The notes: generated from the letters alone by a model not told the origin. DNA of 64,000 bases from Adhaeribacter arboris (GCF_003023845.1 NZ_PYFT01000001.1:1860001-1924000); one strand, 5' to 3'; positions 40,318-51,146 are shown, counted from the stretch's first letter. Program-made: numbers and translations.

Positions 40318-43300
40318 ATGAAAAAAAATAGCTTTTGGAAGCTATCAATTCTTCTAAAAACGGGAAAAATATCTACTTTGGCGATTCTGGTTTTAGCCAT
40401 GAGCCCCGAAGTAAGGGCTTTTTCTTTAACTAAATCTGCAACAAGTGTCACCATCAACTTTCCAGATCAACATGTAAAAGGAAAAGTTACCGGCGATAAA
40501 GGAGAAGAACTGCCGGGCGTCAGCGTTCGCGTTAAAGGAACCCAGCAGGGAACCACCACTTCGCCCACCGGCGATTTTGAATTATCCGTACCGGAAAACA
40601 GCGTATTGATATTTTCTTTTATCGGGTACAAAACCCAGGAAATTCCCGCTACCCAGGCACAAGGTCAGCTAACTGTAAAATTACTGCCCGACCAGGAACA
40701 ACTGAACGAAGTGGTAGTGGTGGGTTATGGCTCTCAGAAAAAAGTAAATGTAACCGGCTCGGTCGCCAGCCTAGACCAAAAAGTTCTGGCGAATCGCCCT
40801 ATTACCAATTCTACCCAGGCTCTGCAAAATTTACCCGGGGTTTTCACGAACCAAACCAAAGGCAGGCCCGGCGCGGATGCGGCCACCATCCGGATTAGGG
40901 GCGTGGGTACTTTAAATAACAGCAACCCGCTGGTGTTGGTAGATGGCGTCGAGTTTCCGCTGGGCGACGTAAACCCGAACGATATTGAAAGTATTACGGT
41001 GTTGAAAGATGCGGCTTCGGCGGCTATTTACGGTAACCGCGCGGCTAACGGGGTTATTCTGGTAAAAACCAAAAGCGGGCAAAAAGGTACTTTCCGGGTG
41101 GATTATAACTTTTACTGGGGCAAACAAGAAGCCACCCAGTTTCCGGATGCCGTTACCAACTCCCTCGAATACATGGAAGGAAAAAACCGCGCGCTGGCCA
41201 ACGAAGGCAAACCCGCCGAAAGCACCCCCGCTTTGCTGGAAGAATACCGGGCCGGCACCGATCCTTATATTTACCCCAACACCAACTGGTTTGATCTGAT
41301 GTTCCGCTCGGCTCCTATTCAGGAACATAACTTACGGCTTTCCGGCGGCGGCGAAAAAACCGCTTTTTCGGTTTCGTTAGGCTATTTAAACCAGGAAGGT
41401 ATTCTGATTCAAACTTCGGGGAAACGCTACTCGCTCAACACGAACGTTTCCGCGGACATCAGCAAAAAAGTAAAAATTGGCGCCAGCTTAATTGGTAATT
41501 ATTGGGTAAACCAGGAAAGTGCTTACAGCGCCGATGAAGGCAACGGCGAAGGCGGCTTAATGGGTTTGATTTACCGGGGCTTGCCCATGCAAACACCCTA
41601 CGCCCAAAACGGCACCTACGCCGACCAATGGATACGGGTGCCAGGCCATAATTTTTTCCGGAACCCGGTAGCTTTAGCCAACGAAGGCTTCCGGAAAAAC
41701 AATCAATACCGCACCCTGGCCAATTTATTTCTGGAATACCAGTTGCCGTTTAACATTCGGTACAAAACCACAATAGCTACCAATATTTTGTTCGGGGTGG
41801 AAAAATACTCTTACCCCCAAATTAATTTAACCAACCCTAAAACCGGCGTCATTAGCCCGATTGGCAATACGCCCTTGCGTGGTATCCGGCAGATTAGCCA
41901 GAACAATATTAACTTAACCAATTTCCACACCTTAAACTGGGAGCAAACTTTTAACCAGCACACGCTAACGGCACTCGGTGGCTTTAGTGTGGAAACGTTT
42001 AACAATGGTGATTTCTCGGCTTATAACCAGGGCTACTTGGGCAACGATTTAACGGAATTAAACGCCGGTAGTACCTCACCGCAGGTTACCGGAACCTCCG
42101 GGCAATCGAAGCTACTTTCTTACTTTGGCCGGGTTAATTACAACTACGCCGAAAAGTATTTACTCGAAGCCAACTTCCGCTACGATGGCTCTTCGCGTTT
42201 CGCGCCGGGTAACCGCTGGGGATTCTTCCCGTCGTTCTCGGCAGGCTGGCGTTTGAGCGAAGAAGAATTTTTAAAAAATAACCGCGTGGTGAGCAATTTA
42301 AAACTGCGCGGCTCGTACGGTCGCCTGGGCAATCAGTTGATTCCTTTGTTTAGCTACGTCGATGCTATTTCCTTGGGCCAGGGCTATAACTTTAACAATA
42401 CGCTGGTGAGCGGGGCCGCTATTACGCAACTCAGCGACCCGAACATTACCTGGGAAACCACCACCATGCTGGACTTTGGTCTGGAAGGTGGCTTCTTCGA
42501 TAATCGCTTAACTTTCGAAATAGATTGGTTCGATAAAAAGACTTCTAACATTTTACGCCAGGTTGCCGTTCCGGCCCAGGTCGGCAATCTGGATGGACCT
42601 TTCCGCAACATTGGCTCGGTAGCTAACCAAGGGATAGAAGTGAACCTTAGTTTCCGGAATACCATTCAGCAATTCCGGTACGGTGTAGATGCCAACGTTA
42701 CGTATTTAAAAAATGAGGTAACTAACTTAAATAATCAGGTTTATTATAATCCCAATACGATTACGCAAGAAGGTTCTCCCATTAATGCTTTCTTTGGTCT
42801 AGAAGCCGAAGGTATCTTTCAGACGCAGGAAGAAATTAACAACCATGCCTTCCAGAACGCCGGCACCAAGCCCGGCGATTTAAAATACCGCGACACGGAC
42901 GGCAACAAAGTTATCGACAATAACGACCGGGTAGTAATCGGCAACAGCATTCCGAAATACACTTATGGCTTTAATGTAAGTGCCGGCTACAAAGACTTGG
43001 AGTTAAGCGCTATTTTTCAGGGATTGGCCGATGTGGACACCTACCTGACCGGCAACCTGGCCCAGCCTTATAAAAACGGCGCCGGCGTTACCCGCGAATG
43101 GCTCACGGACTCCTGGACGCCGGAAAACCCCTCGGCTAAATTACCCCGCTTAACCACTTCTAACGGCTATCCGCAGAATTATCTTACGTCCAGTTTCTGG
43201 GTGCGCGATGCGTCGTATTTACGATTAAAGAATGTGCAGTTGAGCTACAATTTGCCGAAAAGTTTATACGCCAAAGCCGGCCTTACCCAATTAAAGGTAT

Positions 43301-43434
43301 TTGTCAACGCGCAGAACTACTTAACCTTTACAAAATTCAAATTCAGCGATCCGGAAAGAAATTTAATCCGGGCTGACTTAATCGAATATCCGGTGGCCAA
43401 AAGTTTCACGGCCGGTTTAAATGTTTCGTTTTAA
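40318..43434 (+). CDS. susC: SusC/RagA-family TonB-linked outer-membrane transporter
   Basis: The start at MKKNSFWKLSILLKTG (frame open to 40234) gives 1038 residues with a signal segment. A carboxypeptidase-like domain follows (VKGKVTGDKGEELPGVSVRVKGT), then the TonB-box region and SusC signature (LNEVVVVGYGSQKKVNVTGSV), the plug with RIRGVGTLNNSNPLVLVDGVE, and a large barrel ending FTAGLNVSF. It imports oligosaccharides across the outer membrane with the SusD lipoprotein as lid. The stop overlaps the upstream extension of the susD frame; the proposed susD start follows by 13 bp. A sulfatase gene follows, so the glycan is probably sulfated. Confidence 0.95.
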   Translation: MKKNSFWKLSILLKTGKISTLAILVLAMSPEVRAFSLTKSATSVTINFPDQHVKGKVTGDKGEELPGVSVRVKGTQQGTTTSPTGDFELSVPENSVLIFSFIGYKTQEIPATQAQGQLTVKLLPDQEQLNEVVVVGYGSQKKVNVTGSVASLDQKVLANRPITNSTQALQNLPGVFTNQTKGRPGADAATIRIRGVGTLNNSNPLVLVDGVEFPLGDVNPNDIESITVLKDAASAAIYGNRAANGVILVKTKSGQKGTFRVDYNFYWGKQEATQFPDAVTNSLEYMEGKNRALANEGKPAESTPALLEEYRAGTDPYIYPNTNWFDLMFRSAPIQEHNLRLSGGGEKTAFSVSLGYLNQEGILIQTSGKRYSLNTNVSADISKKVKIGASLIGNYWVNQESAYSADEGNGEGGLMGLIYRGLPMQTPYAQNGTYADQWIRVPGHNFFRNPVALANEGFRKNNQYRTLANLFLEYQLPFNIRYKTTIATNILFGVEKYSYPQINLTNPKTGVISPIGNTPLRGIRQISQNNINLTNFHTLNWEQTFNQHTLTALGGFSVETFNNGDFSAYNQGYLGNDLTELNAGSTSPQVTGTSGQSKLLSYFGRVNYNYAEKYLLEANFRYDGSSRFAPGNRWGFFPSFSAGWRLSEEEFLKNNRVVSNLKLRGSYGRLGNQLIPLFSYVDAISLGQGYNFNNTLVSGAAITQLSDPNITWETTTMLDFGLEGGFFDNRLTFEIDWFDKKTSNILRQVAVPAQVGNLDGPFRNIGSVANQGIEVNLSFRNTIQQFRYGVDANVTYLKNEVTNLNNQVYYNPNTITQEGSPINAFFGLEAEGIFQTQEEINNHAFQNAGTKPGDLKYRDTDGNKVIDNNDRVVIGNSIPKYTYGFNVSAGYKDLELSAIFQGLADVDTYLTGNLAQPYKNGAGVTREWLTDSWTPENPSAKLPRLTTSNGYPQNYLTSSFWVRDASYLRLKNVQLSYNLPKSLYAKAGLTQLKVFVNAQNYLTFTKFKFSDPERNLIRADLIEYPVAKSFTAGLNVSF

Positions 43435-43447
43435 TTTTTACTTGTCC

Positions 43448-44980
43448 ATGAAAAAATACCTTATTTATACCTTTGCGCTTTTTTGCCTCAGCAGTTGCCA
43501 GGACTCGTTTCTGGATGTAACGCCCACCGACCGGTTTACCCAGGAAACGTACTGGAACACCAAAGAACAGGCCGAAGCTGCTTTAAACGCGACCTATGCC
43601 GTCATTGTAAATTCCAATTCGCTGTACTCGGCGGGTAACACCGTTTATCTGGATGCACTCACGCCCAATACCTACCAGTACAACCGCGACGAAAACATTA
43701 TTTCGCGGGGCTTGCACAATGCGGCTACCGGTATATTTAATACCACCTGGAACACCAGCTACCTCGGTATCGGCCGGGCCAATAATTTTTTGGCTAATAT
43801 CGATAAAGTAACCATGGATGAAGCGCTGAAAAATCGGTACAAAGCCGAAGCAAAGTTTTTAAGGGCGCTGTTTTACTTTCCGTTGTGGAACTTATACGGT
43901 GGTGCGCCGCTCATCACCGAAGCCACGGATTACGCAACCCAAGCCAGCTTACCCCGGAACTCTGCAGAGGAAGTGTTGACCCAGATTTTAAAAGATTTAG
44001 ACGAAGCGGCGGCCGGGGATGTATTACCGCTTACCTACTCCGGCGCCGATAAAGGCCGCGTAACTCGCGGCGCCGTATACGCGCTCAAAGCCCGTATACT
44101 GTTGTACGCCAGCCGCTGGGAAGAAGCGGCCACCGCCGCTAAAAAAGTGATTGATTTAAACGTATATTCGCTTTTCCCAAACTACCGGGGTTTGTTTTAC
44201 CTCGAAAACGAAGGCAACACCGAAGTAATTTTTGACGCCCAGTACAAGTTTCCGGAATTTACCCATTCCTTAGACGTGAGCTTGGACCAGCAATTAGGGT
44301 CGGCGCCTTTACCGGGTTTGGTAGCCGATTATTACGCCACCGATGGCTTACCTATCACCAGCTCGGCTGTTTACAATCCGGCTAAACCCTACGAAAACCG
44401 CGACCCCCGTTTACAAGCTACCGTTATCATTCCGGGCACTACCTTTAAAGGCGCCACCGTTACCGATATTCAATACCCCAGCACCGGCTACGGCTTAAAA
44501 AAATACACGATCTTTAAAGACAACGAAAAGCCGACCATTGTACCCACCAGTAATACTTCCGAGTTAAATTTTATTATTTTGCGCTACGCCGATGTGTTAT
44601 TGATGTACGCCGAAGCTCAGAACGAAGCTTTCGGTCCGGAATCAGGGACCGACAAAAATTTAACCGTAGCGCAAGCGGTGAACCTGGTGCGCCAACGGGT
44701 ACAAATGCCCGCTTTACCGGCGGGCTTAACGCAGGTACAAATGCGGGCCGAAATCCGCCACGAACGCCGCGTGGAACTGGCTGCCGAAGGTTTGTATTAC
44801 TACGACATTCGCCGCTGGAAAATAGCGGATCAGGTTTTAAATACCGATGTTTTTAATAACAAAGGCGGCCGCATTGATAACCGGATGTTTAACGCCACCC
44901 GCGATTATCTTTGGCCCATCCCCTCTATTGCTATTCAGAACAATCCGGCTTTAAAGCAAAACCCGGGATACGGTAATTAA
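43448..44980 (+). CDS. susD: SusD/RagB-family nutrient-binding outer-membrane lipoprotein
   Basis: The 510-residue protein starts at MKKYLIYTFALFCLSSCQDSF, a lipoprotein signal with Cys17. Family motifs are FLDVTPTDRFTQETYW, the TPR region (RARFLRALFYFPLWNLYGG-like, AKARILLYASRWEEAATAAKKV) and the C-terminal RHERRVELAAEGLYYYDIRRW and LWPIP. It binds glycan at the cell surface and forms the lid of the SusC transporter encoded directly upstream. The length is typical. The sulfatase gene follows after 23 bp. Confidence 0.95.
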   Translation: MKKYLIYTFALFCLSSCQDSFLDVTPTDRFTQETYWNTKEQAEAALNATYAVIVNSNSLYSAGNTVYLDALTPNTYQYNRDENIISRGLHNAATGIFNTTWNTSYLGIGRANNFLANIDKVTMDEALKNRYKAEAKFLRALFYFPLWNLYGGAPLITEATDYATQASLPRNSAEEVLTQILKDLDEAAAGDVLPLTYSGADKGRVTRGAVYALKARILLYASRWEEAATAAKKVIDLNVYSLFPNYRGLFYLENEGNTEVIFDAQYKFPEFTHSLDVSLDQQLGSAPLPGLVADYYATDGLPITSSAVYNPAKPYENRDPRLQATVIIPGTTFKGATVTDIQYPSTGYGLKKYTIFKDNEKPTIVPTSNTSELNFIILRYADVLLMYAEAQNEAFGPESGTDKNLTVAQAVNLVRQRVQMPALPAGLTQVQMRAEIRHERRVELAAEGLYYYDIRRWKIADQVLNTDVFNNKGGRIDNRMFNATRDYLWPIPSIAIQNNPALKQNPGYGN

Positions 44981-45003
44981 TCTATTTCTTTAAATTTATT
45001 TCT

Positions 45004-46425
45004 ATGAAACTTATCTTAAGAGCACTAGTCCTAGCCGGAATTCTCCTCACGGGGCAAACGCAGGCGCAAACGATGAAATCCAAGAAGCCTAACATTATTT
45101 TTATTGTGGCCGATGATCTGGGTTATGGGAACTTAACCAGTTACAACCAAAAGTCGCCGATTCCCACGCCCAACATCGACCGCCTGGCGAAAGAAGGAAC
45201 CAAGTTTACCCGGTTTTATTCCGGCAGTACGGTGTGCGCGCCTTCCCGCTGCGCCTTAATGACCGGCTACCACATGGGCCACGCCTACGTGCGGGGCAAC
45301 AGCAAAGCTAAAGATGGTACCGGTGCCTTACGGGCTCAGGATACCACCATGGCGCAAAGGTTGCAGCAAAACGGCTACGTAACCGGTATGTTCGGGAAAT
45401 GGGGACTAGGCGACGAAGAAACCCAGGGTGCTCCCCACCTAAAAGGCTTCAACGAGTTTTACGGGTACCTAGACCAGGCGCACGCCCACGATTATTATAC
45501 TAACCGCTTACTGGAAATCCGGGACAACAAGACCCAAACGGTAAAAGTAGATACTACCCAGTACACGCAGGATTTAATCGTGAACAAAGCCCTGGCTTTT
45601 TTAAAAAATCATAAAGAAGATCCATTTTTCCTGTACCTGCCATTAACCTTACCGCATGCCGAATTGAAAGTACCAAAAGAACTGCTAAAAAAATTCCAGA
45701 AGGCGGATGGCAGCAGCAAGTTTGGTCCCGAAACACCTTTCCAGAAAAAGAATAATTACGACAGCCAACCGCAACCCCGCGCCGCTTTTGCCGCCATGGT
45801 TTCTAAACTGGACGGCGACGTTGGAAAAATAGTGGAACTGGTAAAACAACTCGGTTTGGACGACAACACCTACATCTTTTTCACCAGCGACAACGGCCCG
45901 CATAAAGAAGGTGGCGGCGATCCGGTATTCTTTAACAGCAGCGGCCCGTTGCGTGGGGTAAAACGCGATTTGTACGAAGGAGGTATCCGGGTTCCTTTAC
46001 TGGTGCGCGCACCCGGCCGCGTACCCGCCGGCAAAGTAAGCGACCAACCCTGGGCCTTCTGGGATATTCTGCCCACCGTGGGGCAACTAACCGCCACTCC
46101 TACTCCAGCTAACATCGACGGCATCTCCTTTGCTGAAGCCTTGGCCGGAAAAACCCCGGTAAAAAAACACGACTACTTCTACTGGCAGTTTAAAGAAGGC
46201 GAGTTAAAAGAAGCGGTAACCCAAGGCTACTGGAAGTTAATCCGGTTTAAAGAAGAAGGCAAACCCGAACTATTGGAACTCTACAATCTGCAAAATGACC
46301 TGAGCGAAAAAAGCAACTTAGCGGCTAAAAACCCCACCAAAGTAAAGGAGTTAAAAGCCTTAATGGTGCAAGCCAAAACCCCATCGGAAAACAAAACTTT
46401 TGATTGGACTTCTGTAGAGCAATAG
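45004..46425 (+). CDS. Sulfatase (arylsulfatase family, Cys-type)
   Basis: The 473-residue enzyme has a signal peptide (about 1-22). Metal-binding Asp37-Asp38 lie in IFIVADDLGYGN. The active-site motif CAPSR (Cys78-Arg82) is the Cys-type sequence converted to formylglycine. GMFGKWGLGD, HAELKVP and FFTSDNGPHKEGG provide the further metal and sulfate ligands. It would act in the periplasm or outside on sulfate esters of the glycan imported by the SusC/SusD pair. It is the third gene of the locus; no glycoside hydrolase or regulator is beside it. Confidence 0.92.
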   Translation: MKLILRALVLAGILLTGQTQAQTMKSKKPNIIFIVADDLGYGNLTSYNQKSPIPTPNIDRLAKEGTKFTRFYSGSTVCAPSRCALMTGYHMGHAYVRGNSKAKDGTGALRAQDTTMAQRLQQNGYVTGMFGKWGLGDEETQGAPHLKGFNEFYGYLDQAHAHDYYTNRLLEIRDNKTQTVKVDTTQYTQDLIVNKALAFLKNHKEDPFFLYLPLTLPHAELKVPKELLKKFQKADGSSKFGPETPFQKKNNYDSQPQPRAAFAAMVSKLDGDVGKIVELVKQLGLDDNTYIFFTSDNGPHKEGGGDPVFFNSSGPLRGVKRDLYEGGIRVPLLVRAPGRVPAGKVSDQPWAFWDILPTVGQLTATPTPANIDGISFAEALAGKTPVKKHDYFYWQFKEGELKEAVTQGYWKLIRFKEEGKPELLELYNLQNDLSEKSNLAAKNPTKVKELKALMVQAKTPSENKTFDWTSVEQ

Positions 46426-46929
46426 AGTTTACCTATTTATTATTTTTGGAAAAAAGAAAAAGTCCGTTTTTGGAGGGTTTTTAGGTGAGTTTTTTACGGC
46501 TTTACTTTTGAAAGATTTCATCTTACAAGCCTGCGGTGCTATCGAGTTTGAGGCTCCAAGTAATAGAAGATACATTATTAATAAACGACCAAGGTCGTAA
46601 ACTTTACTACTACGGTACAACCACCATCTTCCCGGTAGTATGATGCATTTGAATTTGATTCAGAGCCTGCACGCTTTTGATTTGAAAGAAACTTATGGCT
46701 GCAGATATTCATTTAAAAGTAAAAACTTTTATCAAAAAGATTAACCGTCAAAACTTTATGGTTAAACTCATCCAGTAACAGGTTGAAGCACGAATAAAAA
46801 AAGCACCGGGAATATTTGAATTTATTCCCGGTGCTTTTTTACTATCAACTTATTTATACTCCTCTTTTGCGCATTTGATTATTACTTTGTTATACCTAAA
46901 TGGCTAGGCACACCAAATAAAAATTATGC
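46426..46929. other. Intergenic region after the sulfatase
   Basis: About 500 bp with no supported gene. It ends with the strong terminator at 46797-46840. Short stop-bounded frames on the minus strand (for example 46429-46620) show no protein-like features. Confidence 0.4.
46797..46840. terminator. Strong bidirectional terminator
   Basis: GCACCGGGAATA (46803-46814) pairs perfectly with TATTCCCGGTGC (46823-46834), with an A-run on the left and TTTTTT on the right. It lies between the convergent sulfatase and DUF2059 genes. Confidence 0.9.
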
Positions 46930-47364
46930 TTATAGTTTGCCTTCGGCTTTTAACTTTTCCACTACATTCTGCCCAATTCTTTTGCCTAGTTCTTGCCCGG
47001 CTGTCATTGATTCCTGCGTTAATATAGGCAATACCTGCGTTGTTTTCTGACCTATAGGAGTTTGATAAAAAGCTATTAGTTCAGTAATTTCTTGGTGGGT
47101 AAAATGCTTGTCGTAGATCGGCACAATCATTTGGGCAAACGCATCTTCCGTTATTCCTTTTCTGAACTCCACCCAAAATTCTGCCGGAATAGTGGTATTG
47201 GTTTTTTTCTGTAATTCAATGCCCGCATCCATTGCCTGGATACCCACTTTTATAGATCCGGTTAATTCTAAAAGTTTCCTTATATCCTTAGCTTTAGCAG
47301 TATCTTGTGCCAGAATGGGTAATGAAAGTACTATTGTAAATAAAAGGGTAAAAATTGTTTTCAT
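46930..47364 (-). CDS. DUF2059 domain protein
   Basis: The 144-residue exported protein has a signal peptide (MKTIFTLLFTIVLSLPILAQ). The DUF2059 pattern follows: IRKLLELTGS near the N-terminus, then DKHFTHQEITELIAFYQTPIGQKTTQVLPILTQESM. These periplasmic helical proteins are common in Proteobacteria and Bacteroidota; their role is unknown. It is a single gene, ended near the shared terminator at 46797. Confidence 0.88.
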   Translation of the reverse strand: MKTIFTLLFTIVLSLPILAQDTAKAKDIRKLLELTGSIKVGIQAMDAGIELQKKTNTTIPAEFWVEFRKGITEDAFAQMIVPIYDKHFTHQEITELIAFYQTPIGQKTTQVLPILTQESMTAGQELGKRIGQNVVEKLKAEGKL

Positions 47365-48524
47365 CTTAATCTAGGGGGTTTATAATTCTAATTTGGGAAA
47401 AATGGTTGCTGTATTTGGTTGACAGATATACGTTTAAACGGGTTCACCGGTGTAAAAGAAGTTTACTGAACATTCCAGCTGAAAGGCAAATGTTTTGCCA
47501 ATTATAAAACCAAGGGGAAATAGTATCTACCAAAGCTCTTCCGCAGTGAATTATTTAAAAACAAAGTTCTTTATTTTGAATAAATTAACTTAATGAACTA
47601 TAAAAGCTTTAGTCTATGGAACAGCTAAAATTTCTGCTATTTAACCAATTCATTTAAACAATTCTTCGTATTCGGTATAAACTGCTAGTGGTGGGCTTTC
47701 CGTTTTTTTAAATGCGGCGGAGTTGCTTTTTTTCGGAAAAGTCCAGGTTTCCGCTGACGAGGCGCAGTACCTAGCGAATGTGCCCTTATGAGGCACATAA
47801 GGCAACTTGGCCGCGGTGGTTTATATTTAATTAAATTTTTCTTTTATCCGCCTCATCGTGGGTTTCGTTTACCCAACCTTGCCGGATCGGGCATTTTATA
47901 ATCTCGATGCCTGAAAAGAGATTAGAGATGGTTGATTATGAAGCAGAAAAGTATCCCCTCGGAGGTAGGGAGGATTTATTCTAGTAATTGAATGATTTTG
48001 TTGAGGTTTTTGCTCACTAATCTCATAATCTAGGTAGTTGAACGTTCGGCCTTGGCCAACACGCTAATGGCAAAGTACCACAGCAGCGAAAATATGGCCG
48101 CCATTACCTATTCTGGTCCGGCTCCTATTCCCGACGAAGACTACATCCTTCACCTAGTGGAGGCAGTTCTCAATAGACCCGTGCTGGCGAATACTCCGGG
48201 CAAACTCGCCCGCCGGCAGACGCTGTTAGCCCTAGCAGCTTAGGTCGGGTTCACTCCTTTTAAAAAGCAGCCCTTCCCGGATAAAAACCATTTGGGGAGC
48301 CCGGAAGATCTTCTCTAGTTTTTAGCATGGCTACAAACTCGCTCTCCCGTTAAGTTATAGAACAGGACAAGAAGTCCTCGCTCACGTTATACCCGCTTTG
48401 ATCAGGAAAATTTTCACGGCTGGCTCTTTGCTTAACGGAATGACGGTACGCTTACGCCAGCAAAAAGCAAAAAAGCGGAATAGCAAATTAGCGAAATGCT
48501 TAATGGCGTTGCTCGCAATTGGTC
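47365..48524. other. Gene-poor region, probably decayed sequence
   Basis: 1.16 kb without a supported gene. A plus-strand frame at 48052-48243 (63 codons, TTG start; KYHSSENMAAITYSG..., ending LLALAA) has fairly protein-like composition but no recognised family, and may be a remnant. CCTTATG/CATAAGG near 47784-47802 is a small hairpin. The 48300-48500 part reads like a broken basic frame (RLRQQKAKKRNSK) of unknown origin. Confidence 0.35.
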
Positions 48525-50189
48525 TTATTTAGCCAAAGAATTTTGCCAGATAGAATCGGCGGAATATACTTCCAGGTTTTTAATTTTGATGTTATTACCC
48601 CAGATATGAAAGCCCTCCTGGTTATTTAATTCCGGCTTCCGCTCCATGGAATACGAATACGCGCCGCCGTCGATGAATATCTCAATAGAAGTACGATCCA
48701 GGTAAATATCCGCCGAAATTTCCATGCTCGTCCTGTCTTCCGGCGAGTAGAAGACATTGTTTACTTTGTTGAAATTCAAATCATAATCCAGGAGGCGCTG
48801 GCCAAAAAGATTTAAACCGGCGCTGGTGGCATGGCTTAATTGCAAGGTGGCTTTAATCCGTAAGCGGTCAGATTTACTAAAGGATTGTAATTTCTGATTG
48901 GCTTCCTCAGCCGCAAGAGTATTGTCTTGCTGTATTTTTTTAAAGAGTTGTTCGGTTTCTTTTACCGGCACGCTGAACATACGCACGCCTTCTTTCGTGG
49001 TGTGCAAAGTTAGTTCGGTGGGCAAGAGCATCATGTTATTAAAAGGCATCCCCGTTTGCGGTACGCGTCCCCAGCCAATTTGAATGCGGCGGCCGTCGGT
49101 TTCCGGAATGTTGGTGTAGGTTTGCGCGGCATAAATAGAACCGGTGTTAAAATAATGCTTGCCACTTTCGGGCGTAAAGGTTTTTCCGTTAAAAGAACCC
49201 AGCATGTAGGTATTAGAAGCGCCAAGCATGACCCATTTGGTATTGTTTTTATTCCCGTCTACGGGTAGTTCAAATAAATCCGGGCATTCCCAGAAGCCGG
49301 TAACATGACTTTCAAAATTCCAGTCTTTCAGGTTTTTAGAAGTGTAAATGGAGTGACCGTCGCGTTCGTTGAGGACGAGTACCCAGTGGTTACCGGGTTT
49401 ATACCAGAATACGCGCGGGTCGCGGGTGTCTTTGCTGTTCCATTTGGCTTTCGAATCAATGAGGGGATTTTGGGCATATTTCGTCCAGGTGCGGCCTTTG
49501 TCCAGGCTATACGCCAGGCATTGAATTTGCTTGTCGGGGTTATCGGCGGTGTAAACGGCTATCATAGCCGGGGTATTTCCTTTGTTAAAACCGGCGGTGT
49601 TGTTGTAATCAATTACCGTAGAGCCGGAAAACATAGTGCCCAATTGGTCAGGGTATAAGGCAATGGGTAATTCCTGCCAATGCACCAAATCTTTACTCAC
49701 GGCGTGGCCCCAATGCATGTTTTCCCACTCGCGTTCGTAGGGGTTGTGCTGGTAAAAAAGATGGTATTCGCCTTCGTGAAATATAAGCCCATTGGGGTCG
49801 TTTATCCAGCCGCGACGGGTGGTAAAATGGAATTGAGGCCTTTTGCTTTCGGCGTACAGTGAATCTTGCCCGGCAATTTTATCGTCCTGGTATATTTTAC
49901 TTAGCCCGGCCGTATTTCCCGAATACGAAATAGCCAAGGTTTTCCCTTTAAAAGCGGTTACGTCGCAAAACACCCAGTATTCTGGTTTATTACTGGCCAA
50001 CCTGATTTTAAAAGAACGTTCTTTTTTGCCGCCCAAGGTAAATTGCATCGTGCCCCGTTCTTCTTGCTGCGACACCGGAATATTTAAGTACCGCTTGGTA
50101 ATTTTTAAAGTAAAATCGGCGGCTCGCAGCGCCGTAGTACCGGAAAACAGAATATAAATAGCGAGTGAGACTTTTAAGCAGTATTTCAT
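48525..50189 (-). CDS. sacC: GH32 fructanase (levanase / exo-inulinase type)
   Basis: The start at MKYCLKVSLAIYILFSG gives 554 residues with a signal peptide (to about residue 23); the frame is open 51 codons further but without signal character. An N-terminal beta-sandwich-like extension (about 25-115) precedes the five-bladed propeller. The catalytic motifs are WINDPNG (128-134, nucleophile Asp131), RDP (256-258) and EC (Glu301 in WECPDLF). A C-terminal beta-sandwich ends with RTSIEIFIDGGAYSYS. It would release fructose from levan, inulin or sucrose outside the cytoplasm. No fructokinase, transporter or regulator is adjacent. Confidence 0.9.
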   Translation of the reverse strand: MKYCLKVSLAIYILFSGTTALRAADFTLKITKRYLNIPVSQQEERGTMQFTLGGKKERSFKIRLASNKPEYWVFCDVTAFKGKTLAISYSGNTAGLSKIYQDDKIAGQDSLYAESKRPQFHFTTRRGWINDPNGLIFHEGEYHLFYQHNPYEREWENMHWGHAVSKDLVHWQELPIALYPDQLGTMFSGSTVIDYNNTAGFNKGNTPAMIAVYTADNPDKQIQCLAYSLDKGRTWTKYAQNPLIDSKAKWNSKDTRDPRVFWYKPGNHWVLVLNERDGHSIYTSKNLKDWNFESHVTGFWECPDLFELPVDGNKNNTKWVMLGASNTYMLGSFNGKTFTPESGKHYFNTGSIYAAQTYTNIPETDGRRIQIGWGRVPQTGMPFNNMMLLPTELTLHTTKEGVRMFSVPVKETEQLFKKIQQDNTLAAEEANQKLQSFSKSDRLRIKATLQLSHATSAGLNLFGQRLLDYDLNFNKVNNVFYSPEDRTSMEISADIYLDRTSIEIFIDGGAYSYSMERKPELNNQEGFHIWGNNIKIKNLEVYSADSIWQNSLAK

Positions 50190-50439
50190 TTTGCCACAAG
50201 TAAATAGTGAGAAGAAGGTACCGGTAAAAGAAGAAGGTAATTTATAAAACTGAAACCAAATTACCAGCCGTAATTGCTGGTAATCAGAAAAGAAGCCTAC
50301 TAAATGAATATTATTGATAATTAATGAGCGCCTAACCCGCACAATCCCGGAAAATATTCAAGACAACTTCCACTCACGCCTTTTAAAACCAAATGACTAC
50401 AGTTAATATTTACCCTATCCGGTACTGGTTAAAAAAGTA

Positions 50440-50660
50440 GAGTTATAGCTTTAGTAGTTCTTCCTTTTGTGGTGGGGTACGATAGCCCAAACCAGAATGT
50501 AACCTTTCGCGGTTATTCTATTTTTAAATACATTTAAAGATGGTACTAGCGGCCGACTTTTAATTTTCAGATTGGCGGCTATTCCCGCTTTTTGTTTTCA
50601 GGTTTTGAAAAAGCTCTCGGCCACGGCAGCATCTAAAACAATCTCCTGCTCTGACAAATG
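50440..50660 (-). pseudogene. IS3-family transposase remnant
   Basis: Minus-strand translation shows LDAAVAESFFKT, matching the WDNAxAESFF motif of IS3-family OrfB, then an in-frame stop. In another frame ERLHSGLGYRTPPQKEE matches the C-terminal RxHSxLGYxTP motif. The stop and the frame change, and the absence of the N-terminal DDE part, mark it as a decayed C-terminal fragment. No intact terminal repeats were identified around it. Confidence 0.75.
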
Positions 50661-51146
50661 AAACAATAAGCTTGTTGTTCTTTTCGGAACGCCTCACAAG
50701 CATCCTGTCCGCCTAGTCTGAATAAAAAACCAAAACCTTCGCTTCAGCCTGATTCCTTCTGGCTAGTCTTGCTAAGCTCCCGGTTATTAGCTTAATCTCT
50801 TTATTTAATTTCTTTCTTGAGCCATAGCGCTACGTTATTTGTTTTTCTCTTCACTTCTTGTCCCTCTAAAGCAGCAAGTTCAGGCAAAAAGTCTTTCTTC
50901 GAATGGGGTAGAGGGAGGATGAGGAAGTAAAGACGTTCATTTGGCGTAAGTCCAAAAATAATAAGTTAAAAGCTTCCCTCCTAAGCTTAGGAGAGTGAGC
51001 GATGGTTGATTTTTAAACACCCTTGATAAAGTTTGTTTTGTTTGTTTCTCAACTAAGAGGTGGCTGATTTATGAAAAATACTCCCGCATTTTCCTTTAAA
51101 AAAGTAGCAGGAGAATTGATTCTTTCGGAAGTAAATATAAATGAGA
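50661..51146. other. Intergenic, probably decayed sequence next to IS remnant
   Basis: About 490 bp with no supported gene. On the minus strand short basic frames interrupted by stops (for example KKDFLPELAALEGQEVK) suggest further decayed insertion-sequence DNA, but no family could be named. The left part, 50190-50439, also holds nothing recognisable. Confidence 0.3.

Noticed and set aside
48052-48243. 63-codon frame with TTG start
   Set aside because: Fairly protein-like but unrecognised, isolated in decayed DNA and without start signals; kept only as a note in the region entry.
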